Source: Saturnia japonica (taxonomy: Eukaryota > Arthropoda > Insecta > Lepidoptera > Saturniidae). Taken from it: a stretch of DNA of 64,000 bases. Positions within the stretch are counted from its first letter, which is position 1. Each line of letters starts with the position of its first letter. Positions 1-18,900 of this stretch are shown here, piece by piece. Location of the stretch: NCBI GenBank assembly GCA_033032175.1, contig CM065322.1, positions 8,122,001 to 8,186,000 of the forward strand. The letters are read 5' to 3'. The position numbers and the translations under genes were made by a program. A model generated the notes under the pieces. That model searched no databases, had not been told where the DNA came from, and saw only the letters and a list, made by a program, of their open reading frames with translations.

Positions 1-99
1 TTCCCCATACACATCAATAATCCTTCAAGCTGTTTCTGCAACGCTAATGCCACGGTGGAACTCATATTTGTAAATAACGCGATATTTTAAATTTTCCAT
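1..99 (-). pseudogene. mariner transposase N-terminal fragment
   Basis: The reverse strand from 99 downward reads as the start of a mariner transposase (begins MENLKYRVIY, then EFHRGISVAE) with one stop codon inside. The same N-terminus occurs in the fuller mariner copy ending at 20648. The fragment runs off the left edge of the window. Upstream of its ATG the sequence does not match the other copy, so the 5' end has been rearranged. Confidence 0.75.
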
Positions 100-950
100 T
101 TCGAAGGTATAAAAACACTGACACTGGCAAAACAAGAAGAAAAAAACAGAGGACATGGCTTCGGCCTAAATAAATGACACCTGAACAAGTACTATAAAAA
201 CATCTGACTTGACCGCATGGTCTAGTTACCTTTGCCTTTCCTTTTCACGAAGGAAGAGAAGAACTATACCAAAAACAAAGCTAACGCAGTGTTGACAAGT
301 TGGTCATTTTGTGGCTATATCTGGCAACATTTAATATTGATTTAGCCACAAATTTAGCAACTTTTATTTAGTAATAGACAATATTTTATATTTCCATACC
401 ATAGCACTTGTTATCACATAAATACAATGCCAGCGGAGAATCAGTATTTCATGATGTGCCTCTGACGGCTCTATCACAAATGCGAGGGGGAAAGATTATT
501 AAAATTTAGCATCCTGAGGGTGGTAAAAAAAGTTGGTATAGAAATGAGATAAGCTTACATACACATAATTATTTAGTAAGAAAAAAAGATATTACTTAAA
601 AACTGCTTACCTTGTTTCTAAAAAACCAGATTCATCAATGTCTAATGAGTGTTATGATGAATCATCGTTTAAATATTTAAAATATTTTTGTTAAGAACTT
701 GTGTTTGTTTTCAAGCCAAATTTTTAGCCACTTTTTAACGTATGAAATTTTTAACATTCAAGCAAATTCATCATAGTGGTTTCCCATTTCTTTGTTTTTT
801 GACATGGCAGCACTGACATACTTCACTTTTGACGTTTTGACTTTCTCGTAATACTTTTTCCATGTATTTGTGAAATAATAATAAACACAGTAGTTTGTTA
901 TGTGTTTATAATATAAGGAATTGCTTTTTTACTTTAAATGAATAGGCAAT
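100..950. other. Region upstream of the CHIC gene
   Basis: No coding sequence is seen. Bases 105-160 resemble a stretch at 26549-26605 (shared TTGACACTGGCAA-like core followed by AAAACAAGAAGAA), so this part is a dispersed repeat. The promoter of the CHIC gene should lie in the last few hundred bases, but I see no convincing TATA box. Confidence 0.4.
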
Positions 951-7481
<6,531 letters not shown>

Positions 7482-8802
7482 ATCGGATTTTATAGTGTCA
7501 TAGACTTTATGTGATCTGTAAATATAATATAAAACACAGTTATAAATAATATAGCACTAAACTCTGTATTACGGTACCATCTACATAACATAGCTAAACC
7601 ATTGAATATTGCAGGGTTATTATAAATTATTATTGACGCAATTGATGCAAAAATATCACCGCGTTTATTTGGTATGCCCGTATGTCATAATAATGAGGTT
7701 ATGAGAAAAAATATTTGAACAATATTTTTAATATCAAATCGCTTTAATGTTCAACATTACAAATAGAAAACTTAGAAATATTGTGATAATAAAATATATA
7801 TTGCTAATATATATTTTATGTATCTAGGTAAGGTATTATAAATTGTTTTGAAGTATTTCTCTAACCAAATGTATTAAGTTCATAATTTATATGAAATCTT
7901 AAACTAAATTTCTCTTTTCATTTAATATGGGGAACTACTGCCCAAGTTGTGTATATCTTTGTATATTAGTCAAAACACTTGCAGCACAATTCTCTTTAGG
8001 TGAAAGTAATAATAAACGATACATCGAAACTTATTCGACTTTGTACTTGAAGATACATTGTGTACTAAAATAGACGAACTAAACCTTATGTCGACTTGAG
8101 TATCAAAAAGGCAAACAAACAAATATGGCAAACTAGAAAGTATTAAAAAGTAAAATGATGAGATTTGGCTTTGTTAATCTTTTTGTAAAGTTTAACTGAA
8201 CAGCAGAAATTGTCATCTGAATGGTAGGTAATTATATAGTGCTGTATCTACATGTAAATATTGGTCTGAATAAGAAATGTTAAGCGCTAATGTGACATGC
8301 TTTTTGTGTATAGTTAATGGCATCAGCGCCAGCTTTAGATATACCAGCGCCCTGAATGAAATGTTGTGTAGGGCTCTTATTGGGCTTTGGCATCATTGGC
8401 CATCAATTTATAGGCGTCAGGCTCAAATGTGGATTAGACCAGCGCGGGAGCTGTTGAAAGCAATTTAGTGACAACACAAAAAAAAAATTGCAGTTGATAC
8501 TTCCTTCACGTAACAAAACAAAATTAACTTCACAAATTCTATACCGTGTACCAAAAACATGATGAAGTTAGCCATCTATGATAATAATGTAAATTCATTT
8601 CATTGCCATTTTTTGGATAATAATTATTTAACTGTGTATAAATAATGTGTAATCAAATAAAAATTATTTCACCTTTTCTATCATTGATAACTAACTTCAT
8701 CGTGTCATACTTTCATCACATGATGTGCACGTAGCTCTCAATTTGAACCACCACTAAACGCTTTGGCCAAAGCGCCAGGATGCCGGCCGGGTTGCACCCC
8801 TT

Positions 8803-8960
8803 AAAGCTGCTTTTCCATCGAAGCGGAGCTGTTCATATTTTAACCAATAGAATTGCATGTCTAGCAAAATTCGACCAATAGAATTGCATCACTAGATTTT
8901 TATGCAATTCGAACTTTACACAGCTCTGCTGCGCGTCACTTCAGTGGACAGGCAGCCTAA
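8803..8960. mobile_element. Short MITE with GC-rich inverted ends
   Basis: The left end (AAGCTGCTTTTCCATCGAAG) and the reverse complement of the right end (AGGCTGCCTGTCCACTGAAG) match imperfectly over about 30 bp, and both then run into AGCTGT. Length is about 160 bp with no coding capacity. The exact boundary and target duplication are unclear (TAA or AA). Confidence 0.6.
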
Positions 8961-10318
8961 AGCCGTTCCTGTTGGCATCTAAGGTTTCAATTTAAGTGCA
9001 TACCTTTGTTATATTATTTACACTTGCGTAAGATTCGAAGCTAGCAAATAATGAAAATGCTTGTCCATATCGTATAGTCGCCTTTGGAATGTGATAATAT
9101 AAAAAGAAATAGTTATGTTTAAGTATTAACGTCAATGTATAAAAATAATATTTAAATAAGTATTGTGTTATTGTTCTGGTACTCGATGTACTCGAAATAT
9201 TCAATAATATTTGTTATAAGATTATAATTTTTTACGACTTTCTCTAAACATTACCTCAGATACTTTTTTATCTGAACGTTTATGTTATTGTTGCGATATT
9301 TATACATATTGTTACAACGGTTTTATTTATAGGTACATTATGAAACTCAAGTAATAAATGAAGGCATAACTTCGACAGTCCCTTTAAAAATTGTTTTACC
9401 TGCTTGATATTTTCAAATTCCTATGTGATTCTTAGGTCCTACTGGACTTCACACGTTAATTGTAAATCAAATATGGCGTCATGTCCATGTAATTTTTTAT
9501 CTTATGTGTAATAAATATATATATATATATAAATTATAACAATGATCTGAATGTGATGTCAAACTAAAGCCGTGTTCACTGGATGTAATTCAATCCGCAT
9601 GGAGGACTCTAAAATTGTACAAAATCTGTTTCACTACCATCATCAACAAAAACATAATAGCAATCTCAGATCTGCGGTTCTTTTTTTAAATGAACATAGC
9701 TATAGGTTGTACATAATTTCAACTGCATGCCTGTTTGCTACTTTATAAGAAAAAATATATCTATCGAATATTCATGCCTAACATATAACCTTAAACTTAT
9801 CGGTTGTTATTCTGCACATTGTTAATGAAAACCGCACGATTCTATTTCAGTGACGGTTCCATTGACGTCATTGATTTAGGTCAAAACATAGTTATCTCAA
9901 TTTATTCCAATAACCATAATTGTTGAACGGGCCGAGACGACTTGTCATAAGTATTATAGAAAATGTATCATCGTATACCATTCATACTCAACCTTTCATT
10001 GTCTTGGTATTGAATTATTTTAAATAAAATGTTTTAAGTACGTCGCATTTGCATGGTAGATATCAACTACGTGTCACATACACAAATGATCCAAATTTTT
10101 ATAGATTTACGCGCGAAGGTTTTAATATTTTGAGTAATGCATAAGGTTTGTTACCTTTATGCCCAACTCGGTATCTTGCTTTTTATAAAGTACCTGAATA
10201 TTGTGAAGATTAAGGCAGAATCACACTTTTAATACGCCATACTACCCGATGCGTAGAGAAAAGGTCAGAACTATGCTATAGATCCATATAGACATGAGAG
10301 CTCTCGTCAGGTGATAAA

Positions 10319-10459
10319 GCCAGAAACATATGTTTAACAAGCTACGCGACGCGTAAAGAAAAGAGTACAACTATGCTATAAACTGAGTTCATCTATCTCG
10401 ATTTATAGTAAGGTTTAACCTCTTCTTTCCGCGTGGCGTGTCAAAAGTATGTTTCTGGC
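10319..10459. mobile_element. Fold-back MITE, about 140 bp
   Basis: Almost the whole unit is one long inverted repeat: GCCAGAAACATA at the left pairs with TATGTTTCTGGC at the right. The inner arms, CGACGCGTAAAGAAAAGAG and CTCTTCTTTCCGCGTGGCG, also pair. A partial direct copy of one arm lies just upstream (10230-10290: CGATGCGTAGAGAAAAGG, then ACTATGCTATAGATC). Confidence 0.65.
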
Positions 10460-11320
10460 CATACAAATTAGTAGATACAATTTGATTTATCACAACACGC
10501 GTGTTATAACTGTTTGTAATGTTTCTGCCTTTAGCGTCTGCAAACCTTTCGAAACTGGAGCCAATATAAATAATAATAAGAATGTTTGGGACTGTGTTAC
10601 TAGATGTTTAGCTTTTAATGTTTAATGGAACGTTTTACAGTAGAAAAATTCTCACCCTCTTTTCTCTTTTCAACGTGTTGTGAATGAGGATTTTTGTTTA
10701 AATTAGTGATGAACAATAACTCGCCATCGCTGTGAAACTGTTAAACGTTTACCTACGACTAAATAAAATTACCTTGCTCGGAATGTTATCTTGCCACCGA
10801 TGTGTTTGTTACTTACTGTTTATAAATGCAGCGGTTGAAAAGCGAACAGGGTATGTTGACATTTACGCTGGGATTATACGTCAGATTTTGTACCCGATTG
10901 TCTGGTCGTATTTACTCGATATACATGTGATTATTGCGTCAAACTTTTTCTGAACTCAGTCGTTCCACAGCTATCATCCAGTATTTGCATACGGAGAAGA
11001 AAAAAAATGGACGACGAAGTACTGTCACTTATTGCGTATTATTTACTCTTTCTTTCTCTCTTTAACGTTTATTGAAACCCATGTTCGTACAATATTTCTT
11101 TACACGCGTCTTTCCAAACTACATGTATATTTTTATCGTGCGTGGGGGCGTAGCTAAGGGGAGGCTGGCAAGATTGAGCATTACGCATATGAAAAAACTT
11201 ACTGGTCATTCTAGAAAAATCGAAAGTGTTAAAGGAATATACCTACAGCTTTTTATACCTTTCATCTTCAGGAATAAAAGATAATAATAAATTAGTATAT
11301 CGCAATGTGCATGTCATGGC

Positions 11321-12075
11321 ATGCTTTTTGTCCTACAAAAAAATTCGATTACCAAAATTATGGTTGTTCCCCACTTGAAAATTCCTAATTACGCTAATGC
11401 TATTGTGATACTCTTCATTGCCTCATTGTTCGAACCACAACGATACGTCTGTTCGTCAACGCTAGTGTCAACTGGTAAGTCGGAAGAAGGAATCGGACGT
11501 CTTTTGTATTTATCCAGAAGAATGCAGATCGCGCCTTCAACTAATCGGACCGGCAATAAAATCGTAAACGCCTCTGCGTTGTTTCCGTTGTTGTTGTTGT
11601 CCGGATCGGACGTGTATTGAGTGTTCAAACGAAAGCCGGATCAGACTATCGGATAAAAAAACTGACGTATATTCCCAGTCTTAGAGTATAAATTAAGTAG
11701 TCTGTAAATATTTTAAGAAAATCATAGATTATATTTGTTCAAATAATAAAATTCACTGGATGTGATGAATTATAAGTTTCTTTATTTCAAGTAAGTATTA
11801 ATTACTGCAAGTTTTATTTTTATTTTATAGTAGCACAAAAAACACCGACTACCACTAAGTGGTCGGTAGTGAATGTCATGCCAGCCTACAAGTCTCTCGG
11901 CAACTCGATTGTAACACTGGCTGATCCCGAAACGCAACAAATCAAAAAAGTCAATGTGTGGGTTTATCACCATGTGCATTGTAGTCGCGACCCAGTCGTG
12001 CACAGATCCCAACCACCCTGCTTGATTACTGGATATACACCGGCTGAACCCGGAACCCGACTCGATGTGTTATAA
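11321..12075 (+). CDS. Candidate two-exon small secreted protein
   Basis: Exon 1 11321-11474 ends at a consensus donor (CTG|GTAAGT). Exon 2 11831-12075 follows a pyrimidine-rich TTTTATAG acceptor. The phases agree (1 to 1), giving 132 aa. A hydrophobic stretch at about residues 28-37 (AIVILFIASLF) could be a signal peptide, and further cysteines occur downstream, but I recognise no domain. An AATAAA signal begins one base after the stop. The antisense strand of each exon is also open for about 80 codons, which weakens the case: this could be a repeat or pseudogene. An upstream in-frame ATG at 11321 or the later one at 11360 could be the start. Function is unknown. Confidence 0.3.
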
Positions 12076-12849
12076 AATAAATGTTATATCTGCAAACAAA
12101 TTGTTTTTGTAAGCAAGAAAGCCTGGCCATTAAGCCCTCTAGATCTAGACTTATTATCGACTTCGGCCACATCGTCACGACGCCACTTGCCATCAAGTTT
12201 ATATTGTAAGCAAACCAATCTATTGTTACACCCGTGGGTATTAAAAATGCCGATGTTTGACGTGAAGAAGATTTATTTCAATTTCACACAGTTACAAATT
12301 ACACGTACTCACAACACTTATTTATTACAGTGTGGTTTCGCTTACTTTTTATCGCTTTATAATTCAAAACTGAACGGACTCGGCGCCGCGCCTGAGTCGC
12401 TTAAATACCTACACTAAACGATCGCAGATTAATCGTGAATCGTCGCTAACTTTCTTGACGTTTCGTTTCTATGCCTACTCGATGACGTAATCGAGGCGAT
12501 AAGCCCTATACATGTGTGTGTAAACTGTGACGTTTACACCAACATGCGCCGCGGTTGTTTACAACGTGAACATTATTAATATTATTAATCGGGTTGTAAC
12601 AGGTCGTAACATTATAATATAATTAAGCGGAAAAGTTTGTTTGTTTAAACACGCTAATCTTTGTAACTACTAGCCGGATTCGAAAAGTTCTTTTTTTATA
12701 TGATTGCCAGATTCACAAGTAATTGTACCTATAGGATAACTAACATTGGGTTAAACTTCTCACTCAGCTATTCTTAAATATTGTTTTCTGTTAAATAAGT
12801 CAGAAGTCAAAGCGCTCATTAATTACTATATTAGCGTGCGCTGGCGTAA

Positions 12850-12930
12850 TGGTTAATGATATGCCGCCCCGGATCTGGGGGGGGGGGGGGCAATCCGGGG
12901 CACCCACCTGGGCGGCAGTTTCAGGGGGAT
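12850..12930. repeat. GC-rich repeat with poly-G run
   Basis: A run of about 13 G sits between GGATCT and CAATCCGGGG, flanked by GCCGCCCC on the left and CTGGGCGGC on the right, which can pair into a hairpin. It is a sharp GC island in AT-rich DNA and most likely a transposon fragment. Confidence 0.4.
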
Positions 12931-13063
12931 CCAAAGTCATAATATAGTATGCCAACTGAAAGTAAAATTGCCTTTGAGATAGAATTTGAAAACGTAAACA
13001 CAATGTTCTACAAAAATATTGGTCTTTAGTACCTATATCTAAGAAAAAAATCCGGAATAACAT

Positions 13064-13233
13064 ATGTCTATATCTTATACATAAGCCACAATAAGCTATT
13101 TTGTGACAAACATTTGTTAAAGATTAAAAAGTGATTTATGAGTATTATTTTTAAGCATGGCATATTAATCCTTAGGAACAAAAGTTACCTAATTCATCAT
13201 AAAGACAATTTTATGAAGTTAAACTTTGCCCTA
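13064..13233 (+). repeat. Dispersed repeat, inverted copy at 28.6 kb
   Basis: Bases from TATCTTATACATAAGC through AAGCATGGCATATTAATCC and TCATCATAAAGACAA match the reverse complement of about 28595-28770. Family unknown; no coding capacity. Confidence 0.6.
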
Positions 13234-15904
13234 TACAGCACGTTATTTGTACACATAGTATAGGGGTTAATGGAAAATTTAATTAATGTAACACTCGGCT
13301 CGGGTAGTGCAACTCATAACCTTGGACCCCCGAAGAGAACCCAGCAAAAATTCCTTTTTGTATTTTATAGCCTATTTATTGAGGAAGGGCTATTTAACTT
13401 CACGCTAAAACTCTAAGGCTGAAATCTATAAGAGGTACTCAGTCTATGCTCAGACTTAAGTTCCAAAATTGTAATTTATAGTCGCAAGCATAGCATTTGC
13501 TCAGCTTTAGGTACCTGAGTAAAGTTCAAGTCATCGAATTCGACGACTTACGGAAAACTTGGGTATTATACGAACAAAAAAATAGTACGGCATAATAGTA
13601 ACGTAACATTGATTTTATATACTTTTTAAATTATCTGTATTACTTGATTCTCATTGGCCTATACTACATAGAAATTACTGATTTTACTACGTGCACTTTT
13701 TGTCATTCTTGTTGTTTCTCGTTATTGGTTTGAAACTTTAATTTTTTTATTTTATGTACGAATAATTTGTCATTTTTACTTTAAAGCAAATTGAATATTA
13801 CACAATGACACAATTTAAATTCTATTTTAAATATCTTTTTAATTTTCTATACATAATTAAATTTGTTTGAGTTGATGAAATTTTACAGTTCCGATGCGGT
13901 ATCGAAACGTTAATTGATCCTAAGTTATAGCTAAGCTTATGCTTAAATACTACTGTAAATTCGAAACCTATGATTGCGCTTAGTAAATACTTATTTAAGT
14001 TTTAGCTAAGGCTGAGTATGCTCTATAGATTTACGCCTAAGAAGCGGAGCAATAACCATGAAAGTCAAGCGATCTCTAAAGCTGTAAGCAAGTAACTACC
14101 GTACGGGAGTTTGGACAATCTATACTTATACTAAAGCAAAAGAGTTTTTTTTTTGTTCATGAACTTTTTGACATGAATCTGTATGTGTAAATCTTTCCGT
14201 GTAAGATGGAGAATTATTAGTTGTTATCTATGTATTATAAAATGATTGAGGATTGCCGTTGTGCGCGTATCACACAGAAATTACTGGATATATTTTGTTT
14301 TTCTTTTTATTACTCCTTAGATACTTGATTCTTATAATATTCCGATATCTTAATTCAATAAAAAGTTATAAAAGTTTTAAGAAACTACGATTTTTATGAG
14401 CGTTATGCGTTCTTCTAGTTGCCGTATTCTAGGAGCTATTGTTTGTAGGTAGCGAGGTATCGACCTAAAGTGCCAGCGAAAACCAATCTTTAATTTATGG
14501 TTCTACCAAATTAAGCGTTTCAAAAATAAAACTAAATAGAGATCAGAATTATAGCTAAGTTCTAAAAATTAGAAACAATTTTCACTGCTGATAATAAGAC
14601 ATTTTTTATATCTAAAAAATTTACTGTATACGGTACTATAGATTTCGAATAATGTTAGTGTGTATGTATTGTTCTTGTATCACTATCTACGCCGGATATA
14701 TTTAATAATATGCTAAAGAGCTTGAGTTTTATGGAGAGTTCATCATTACATTTTTGTTTTGCAATCTCAATTAATCTTGACCAAACCCCTAAGAAAAACC
14801 TCTGCAAATATGTTTGCCTACGACGAGATAGGATTCGGCAGAACATCGATAAAAAATGTAATTACGAGAATTAATTTTTATTTCAGTTACATAAATAAAA
14901 TTCATCATATACATAATATAACAACTAACTACATTCAAGGCACTTAACATTATGGTCCCTCGAAATGAAGATTCTTACATGTATGACACAAAAACTAAAA
15001 GTAGAATATATATTATGTTACAGATCAAAGTTTTGACAAATATACTTAAAAAATAAATGTTTTCATGAAAATATCGATAAACGGATGATGAATGACTCAT
15101 TAATATTGTTGTCTACAAAGATAATGTTAATGCATGTGATTGATTTAATCGAAATAATTATTACGAAAAAAAAAAAAAAAAATTTATTATGATTTTAAAG
15201 TAAGCCACACTTTGTATAACAAAGTATATGGATACCACATTTCGAATAAAAAATATACATATAATTATAGGTCAGATCAAATTGAAAGTAAATTACACAA
15301 CCGAACTATAGGACATAAATTTTTACAATACATACTTAGCGTTATACAGGGACATTATTTTTACAAAATCTAATATTATATACAATCAGTCGTTCGAAAT
15401 TGTGAAAATCACGTAGATATGTCCGACATACGATTCGGCTAATGGAAGATTTTTTCTCATTTAGTTATAAGTAAAAATCTACATAGGATTTAAAAAAAAT
15501 TTTTTAACTTATACTGATCATAATTTGACTTCGGTTTCAACATAGAAACATAAATACGGTCGGACACTAATGGTAAGGGTCATTTCCATTAAAATGTTTA
15601 ATAATGTTAATTAGCCAGCACTCCACTTAGTTTATTATGGCTCAATTCATTTAATTGTACATGATCAATGGCATTGGTCTATATTTATATGGAAGGTTAT
15701 TTAAAATATAATTCTAACTAAATATCAATTCATTTATTACAAATCAAGAGTACGTTTTCGTCTTACATATCAAGAGTTTTAAGAGTACCAATATAAAATC
15801 GTTCCGTGATATTACAGACATCAGTCTCCTGAAATTATCGTTATCACAATTTTTAACTTTACCCTTTAAATACAAAATTACCGGTACCTATTGATTCTTC
15901 ATCT

Positions 15905-18900
15905 TTAACTCATCTGTACGTAGTTGATGGGAAATTGTCCTTTATTTCCATTACACTCACCAAAATACCATTCTTCGTTAAGTTTGTATGACACAGTAAT
16001 GGTATCGCCTGCAATGAAGGGCAAATCGCCAGGTTGATCGGGTTCGAACGTGTAAAGTGCTACGGCGGTTCCGAGAGACGTCGAAACAGGCCTGGGCTCG
16101 TTAGCTAGAGGTACCTTGATATCCACATAATTCGATGGAAAGATACCCCGAGCACCATTTTTCAAACTGCCAAATAACCATTCGTCATCCACTCTCCTTA
16201 TCAATTTGATTTTGGCGTTAATCTGCAAGATTATGATTTTCGTGATTAATATAGAATTTAAAACGATAAATAGTGTTCAAGATTCAACGCATTAAAGGCA
16301 AGTATTTAAAGTTAGTCACAGATATTGTGAAAAATTTATGTTATATATATTTATACATACATAATAAAATAAAGATTATATGAAATTGATTATATATTAT
16401 ATAAAAAGTCCATAAAAATATCATACAGCGCTGTTTCTTGAGGACTTATTATACGATCGTTTGGCTTTCAGTCTATTAGATGCTAACAAACTGACACTCA
16501 TATCGAGTCTTCATAAACAGTTCATATAGTGGTCACGATACAATTAGACTCGAATATCTTACTGGTGATGTAAACAGTATTCAATGCCTTGCCCAGAAGA
16601 AGTGATTTCGCCGCGAAAAATCTCGCGCGTGAACACGCAAAGAGCATTTACCGCATGAACATTTGGGAATGGATTCCGGCAGTACTTAATATGGAGTTGG
16701 ACGAATCGGCCGGGTTGTGGCTAGCTCACTATCGCTGGAAAAAAACTAAAATGAAGAGAAAGTAAAAGTACATAGTATATACAATTCTTTACGATAGAAT
16801 GACAAATAGTATCTTTGTAAGTTTTTTTTTTTTCGGAGTCATCTTTAGCGCCCTAATCACTCCTTCTGGTCAGGGTCTTAGTAATTGTAAACATTATAGG
16901 TATAGTTATTACTAATAATATTTTATATTATGATTTTAACTACCTATATATTCCTAAACATAAAAGTAAAATAACAAAACGATTCATTCATGCGGTCACT
17001 ACACTTAGTCCAGAGTACCGCAGGGGGGCGTTGTGGTGTTTTCCGCAAGACTGACGCATGCAAACGTAGTGTATTTTACCTAAACTTCTTCGACTGTTTA
17101 ATAGGCCTCATAATGCAATCGTGATATTCAGTTTACTTATGACTAAAGGATGTCTCATGGTTCAAGATTTCACTTTATCTTAAGATTTGCGTATTTCGTC
17201 AGTCCAGTTTAATATGTCTCAAAATCGAAACTGGTTGTAGAGTTTTACATCAATTAGCACTTAATGTCTCAAAATATATTTTAAATGAAGCGTATTTGAC
17301 ATTTTTCTTTATTATTGTAACGTCTTAAAAGTGTTTAAAAACGTGTAAACCGACAATAGACATAAATAAAATAAAGTAACAAAGTAAGATACAAGTTAGG
17401 TGCTGATTGCGTCTTATTGAGTAAGACAAGTTTTTTGGTATGTTGGATATTCCTGTTTTAAATCTATTGAAGTCATTGGCAGTTTCACACTGATAACGTT
17501 ATAATTGAATTGAAATACCGTATGCAAATTACAATAATGACAACGTAAAAAACAATAGAGTCAATATTCTAATAAACACGGCTTATTAACGTTACAAATT
17601 TAATTACATCTTTATTACAGTATAGCACGAAAGATTAGGTAAGAACTAATTTTGGATACATTATTACGGACACATTATTACGGGGTGCATCACCCGTACA
17701 CGTAGTTTTTTTTTTTTTTTTTTAATATCGTAATAAATCACGCCGGAAAAAGAAAATTTAATGAAACAATTTCACGAATCAGATCACTGCAGTAACATCT
17801 ACTAATATGGAAGTGGCGCATGATAACGTGTTCCTGTCTGATAATGTCTCCTCACTCAATGCAAAACATATTAACCGATAACAGACTGCCGACACGCGTT
17901 ACCCATTAGCACCGCCTACATTCGCAAAAAAAAAACAACCAATTCCCGGAACGAAGCTCCATTTACATGTTTGATAAACACTTTTCACAGATTCAGCAAG
18001 AGCTACCTGTTTACTGTTTATTATTTTGGAGTAAAACAATAACGTACGATCATCATATTCATCATTAACATTGACTTAATATGTTATAGCCGTAATAGTA
18101 TCAGTGTACCTATATAGATGTAGGTATTTCGTATTATATTTACTTAACCGAAGCCTCAGACCAGTAAACACGTCATCAAGCAAACAATAATCTTCGACGT
18201 AAAAACGTTTTTTTTTTATATTATGAGAATTTGATTCGTCTATTAAAAAACCCTAAACTTCCCAATGTATCAAATAGCAAAAAGTATATAGTATAGGACG
18301 AAAATAATAGACTATTTTTTAAATTTCAACATGCCAATGTTTTAATTCTGAAAACAAATATAATAGCTATATCCCATCCAAAAGCAACACTTAAAATTTT
18401 GGTAATATAGAATTCAGCTACGTGCTATAAATACGTGGCTCAATGTCATTCGTTTATTGAAAATAATTGAATTAATTATTGATATATTATTCTTCCTTAA
18501 AATATAACACGTGAATAAATAAATTCAATATTAAGTCAACACTGGATACGTCGCCATTAATATGAAAAGTAACAGAGTTTCATTATTTAGTATGGTTAAA
18601 TGTACGTGCAAAATTTGGTTTTAATGTTTTCACGCTGTTTCATTTGAGATAAATATTAAAATATAACGATTTCCTCAAAAATTTATAAAATTTTGATAAA
18701 AATTTCATACACTACTCATAAAAATAAAGTAATCAACATTATCTCCAATTTTTAACGTGAATAATAAACCTTAAGAATGGTTGAACAATAATTACTCGTT
18801 ATTTAAAAATGGTCGCAGAGAAAACAAAAGAAATATCAAAGAAAAATCATACACCTACGATTATTAATCAGTTTTATGATCGAATCGACACAGATAATGA

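Larger units (their letters stand above)
7482..11320. other. Intergenic region and CHIC 3' flank
   Basis: The 3' UTR of the CHIC gene should lie here, but the poly(A) signal cannot be chosen: AATAAA-type motifs occur near 7787, 8028 and 8655. The region also holds two MITE-like inverted repeats (8803-8960 and 10319-10459) and an AT microsatellite near 9513-9530. No protein-coding gene is supported. Confidence 0.6.
12076..15904. other. Intergenic region between candidate gene and SH3 gene
   Basis: No coding sequence is supported. It contains a Helitron-like 5' fragment near 12630-12700 (AAAGTTTGTTTGTTTAAACA then CGCTAATC), a GC-rich repeat with a run of G (12850-12930), and a stretch repeated in inverted orientation at 28.6 kb (13064-13233). 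The convergent 3' UTR of the SH3 gene should occupy the last part, below 15904. Confidence 0.6.

Noticed and set aside
9513..9530. Regulatory element
   Set aside because: Plain (AT)n microsatellite.
11782..12012. Antisense ORF (76 codons) over exon 2 of the candidate gene
   Set aside because: No splice or start context supports it, and I recognise no domain; the sense reading has matching splice sites. Kept only as a reason for doubt.
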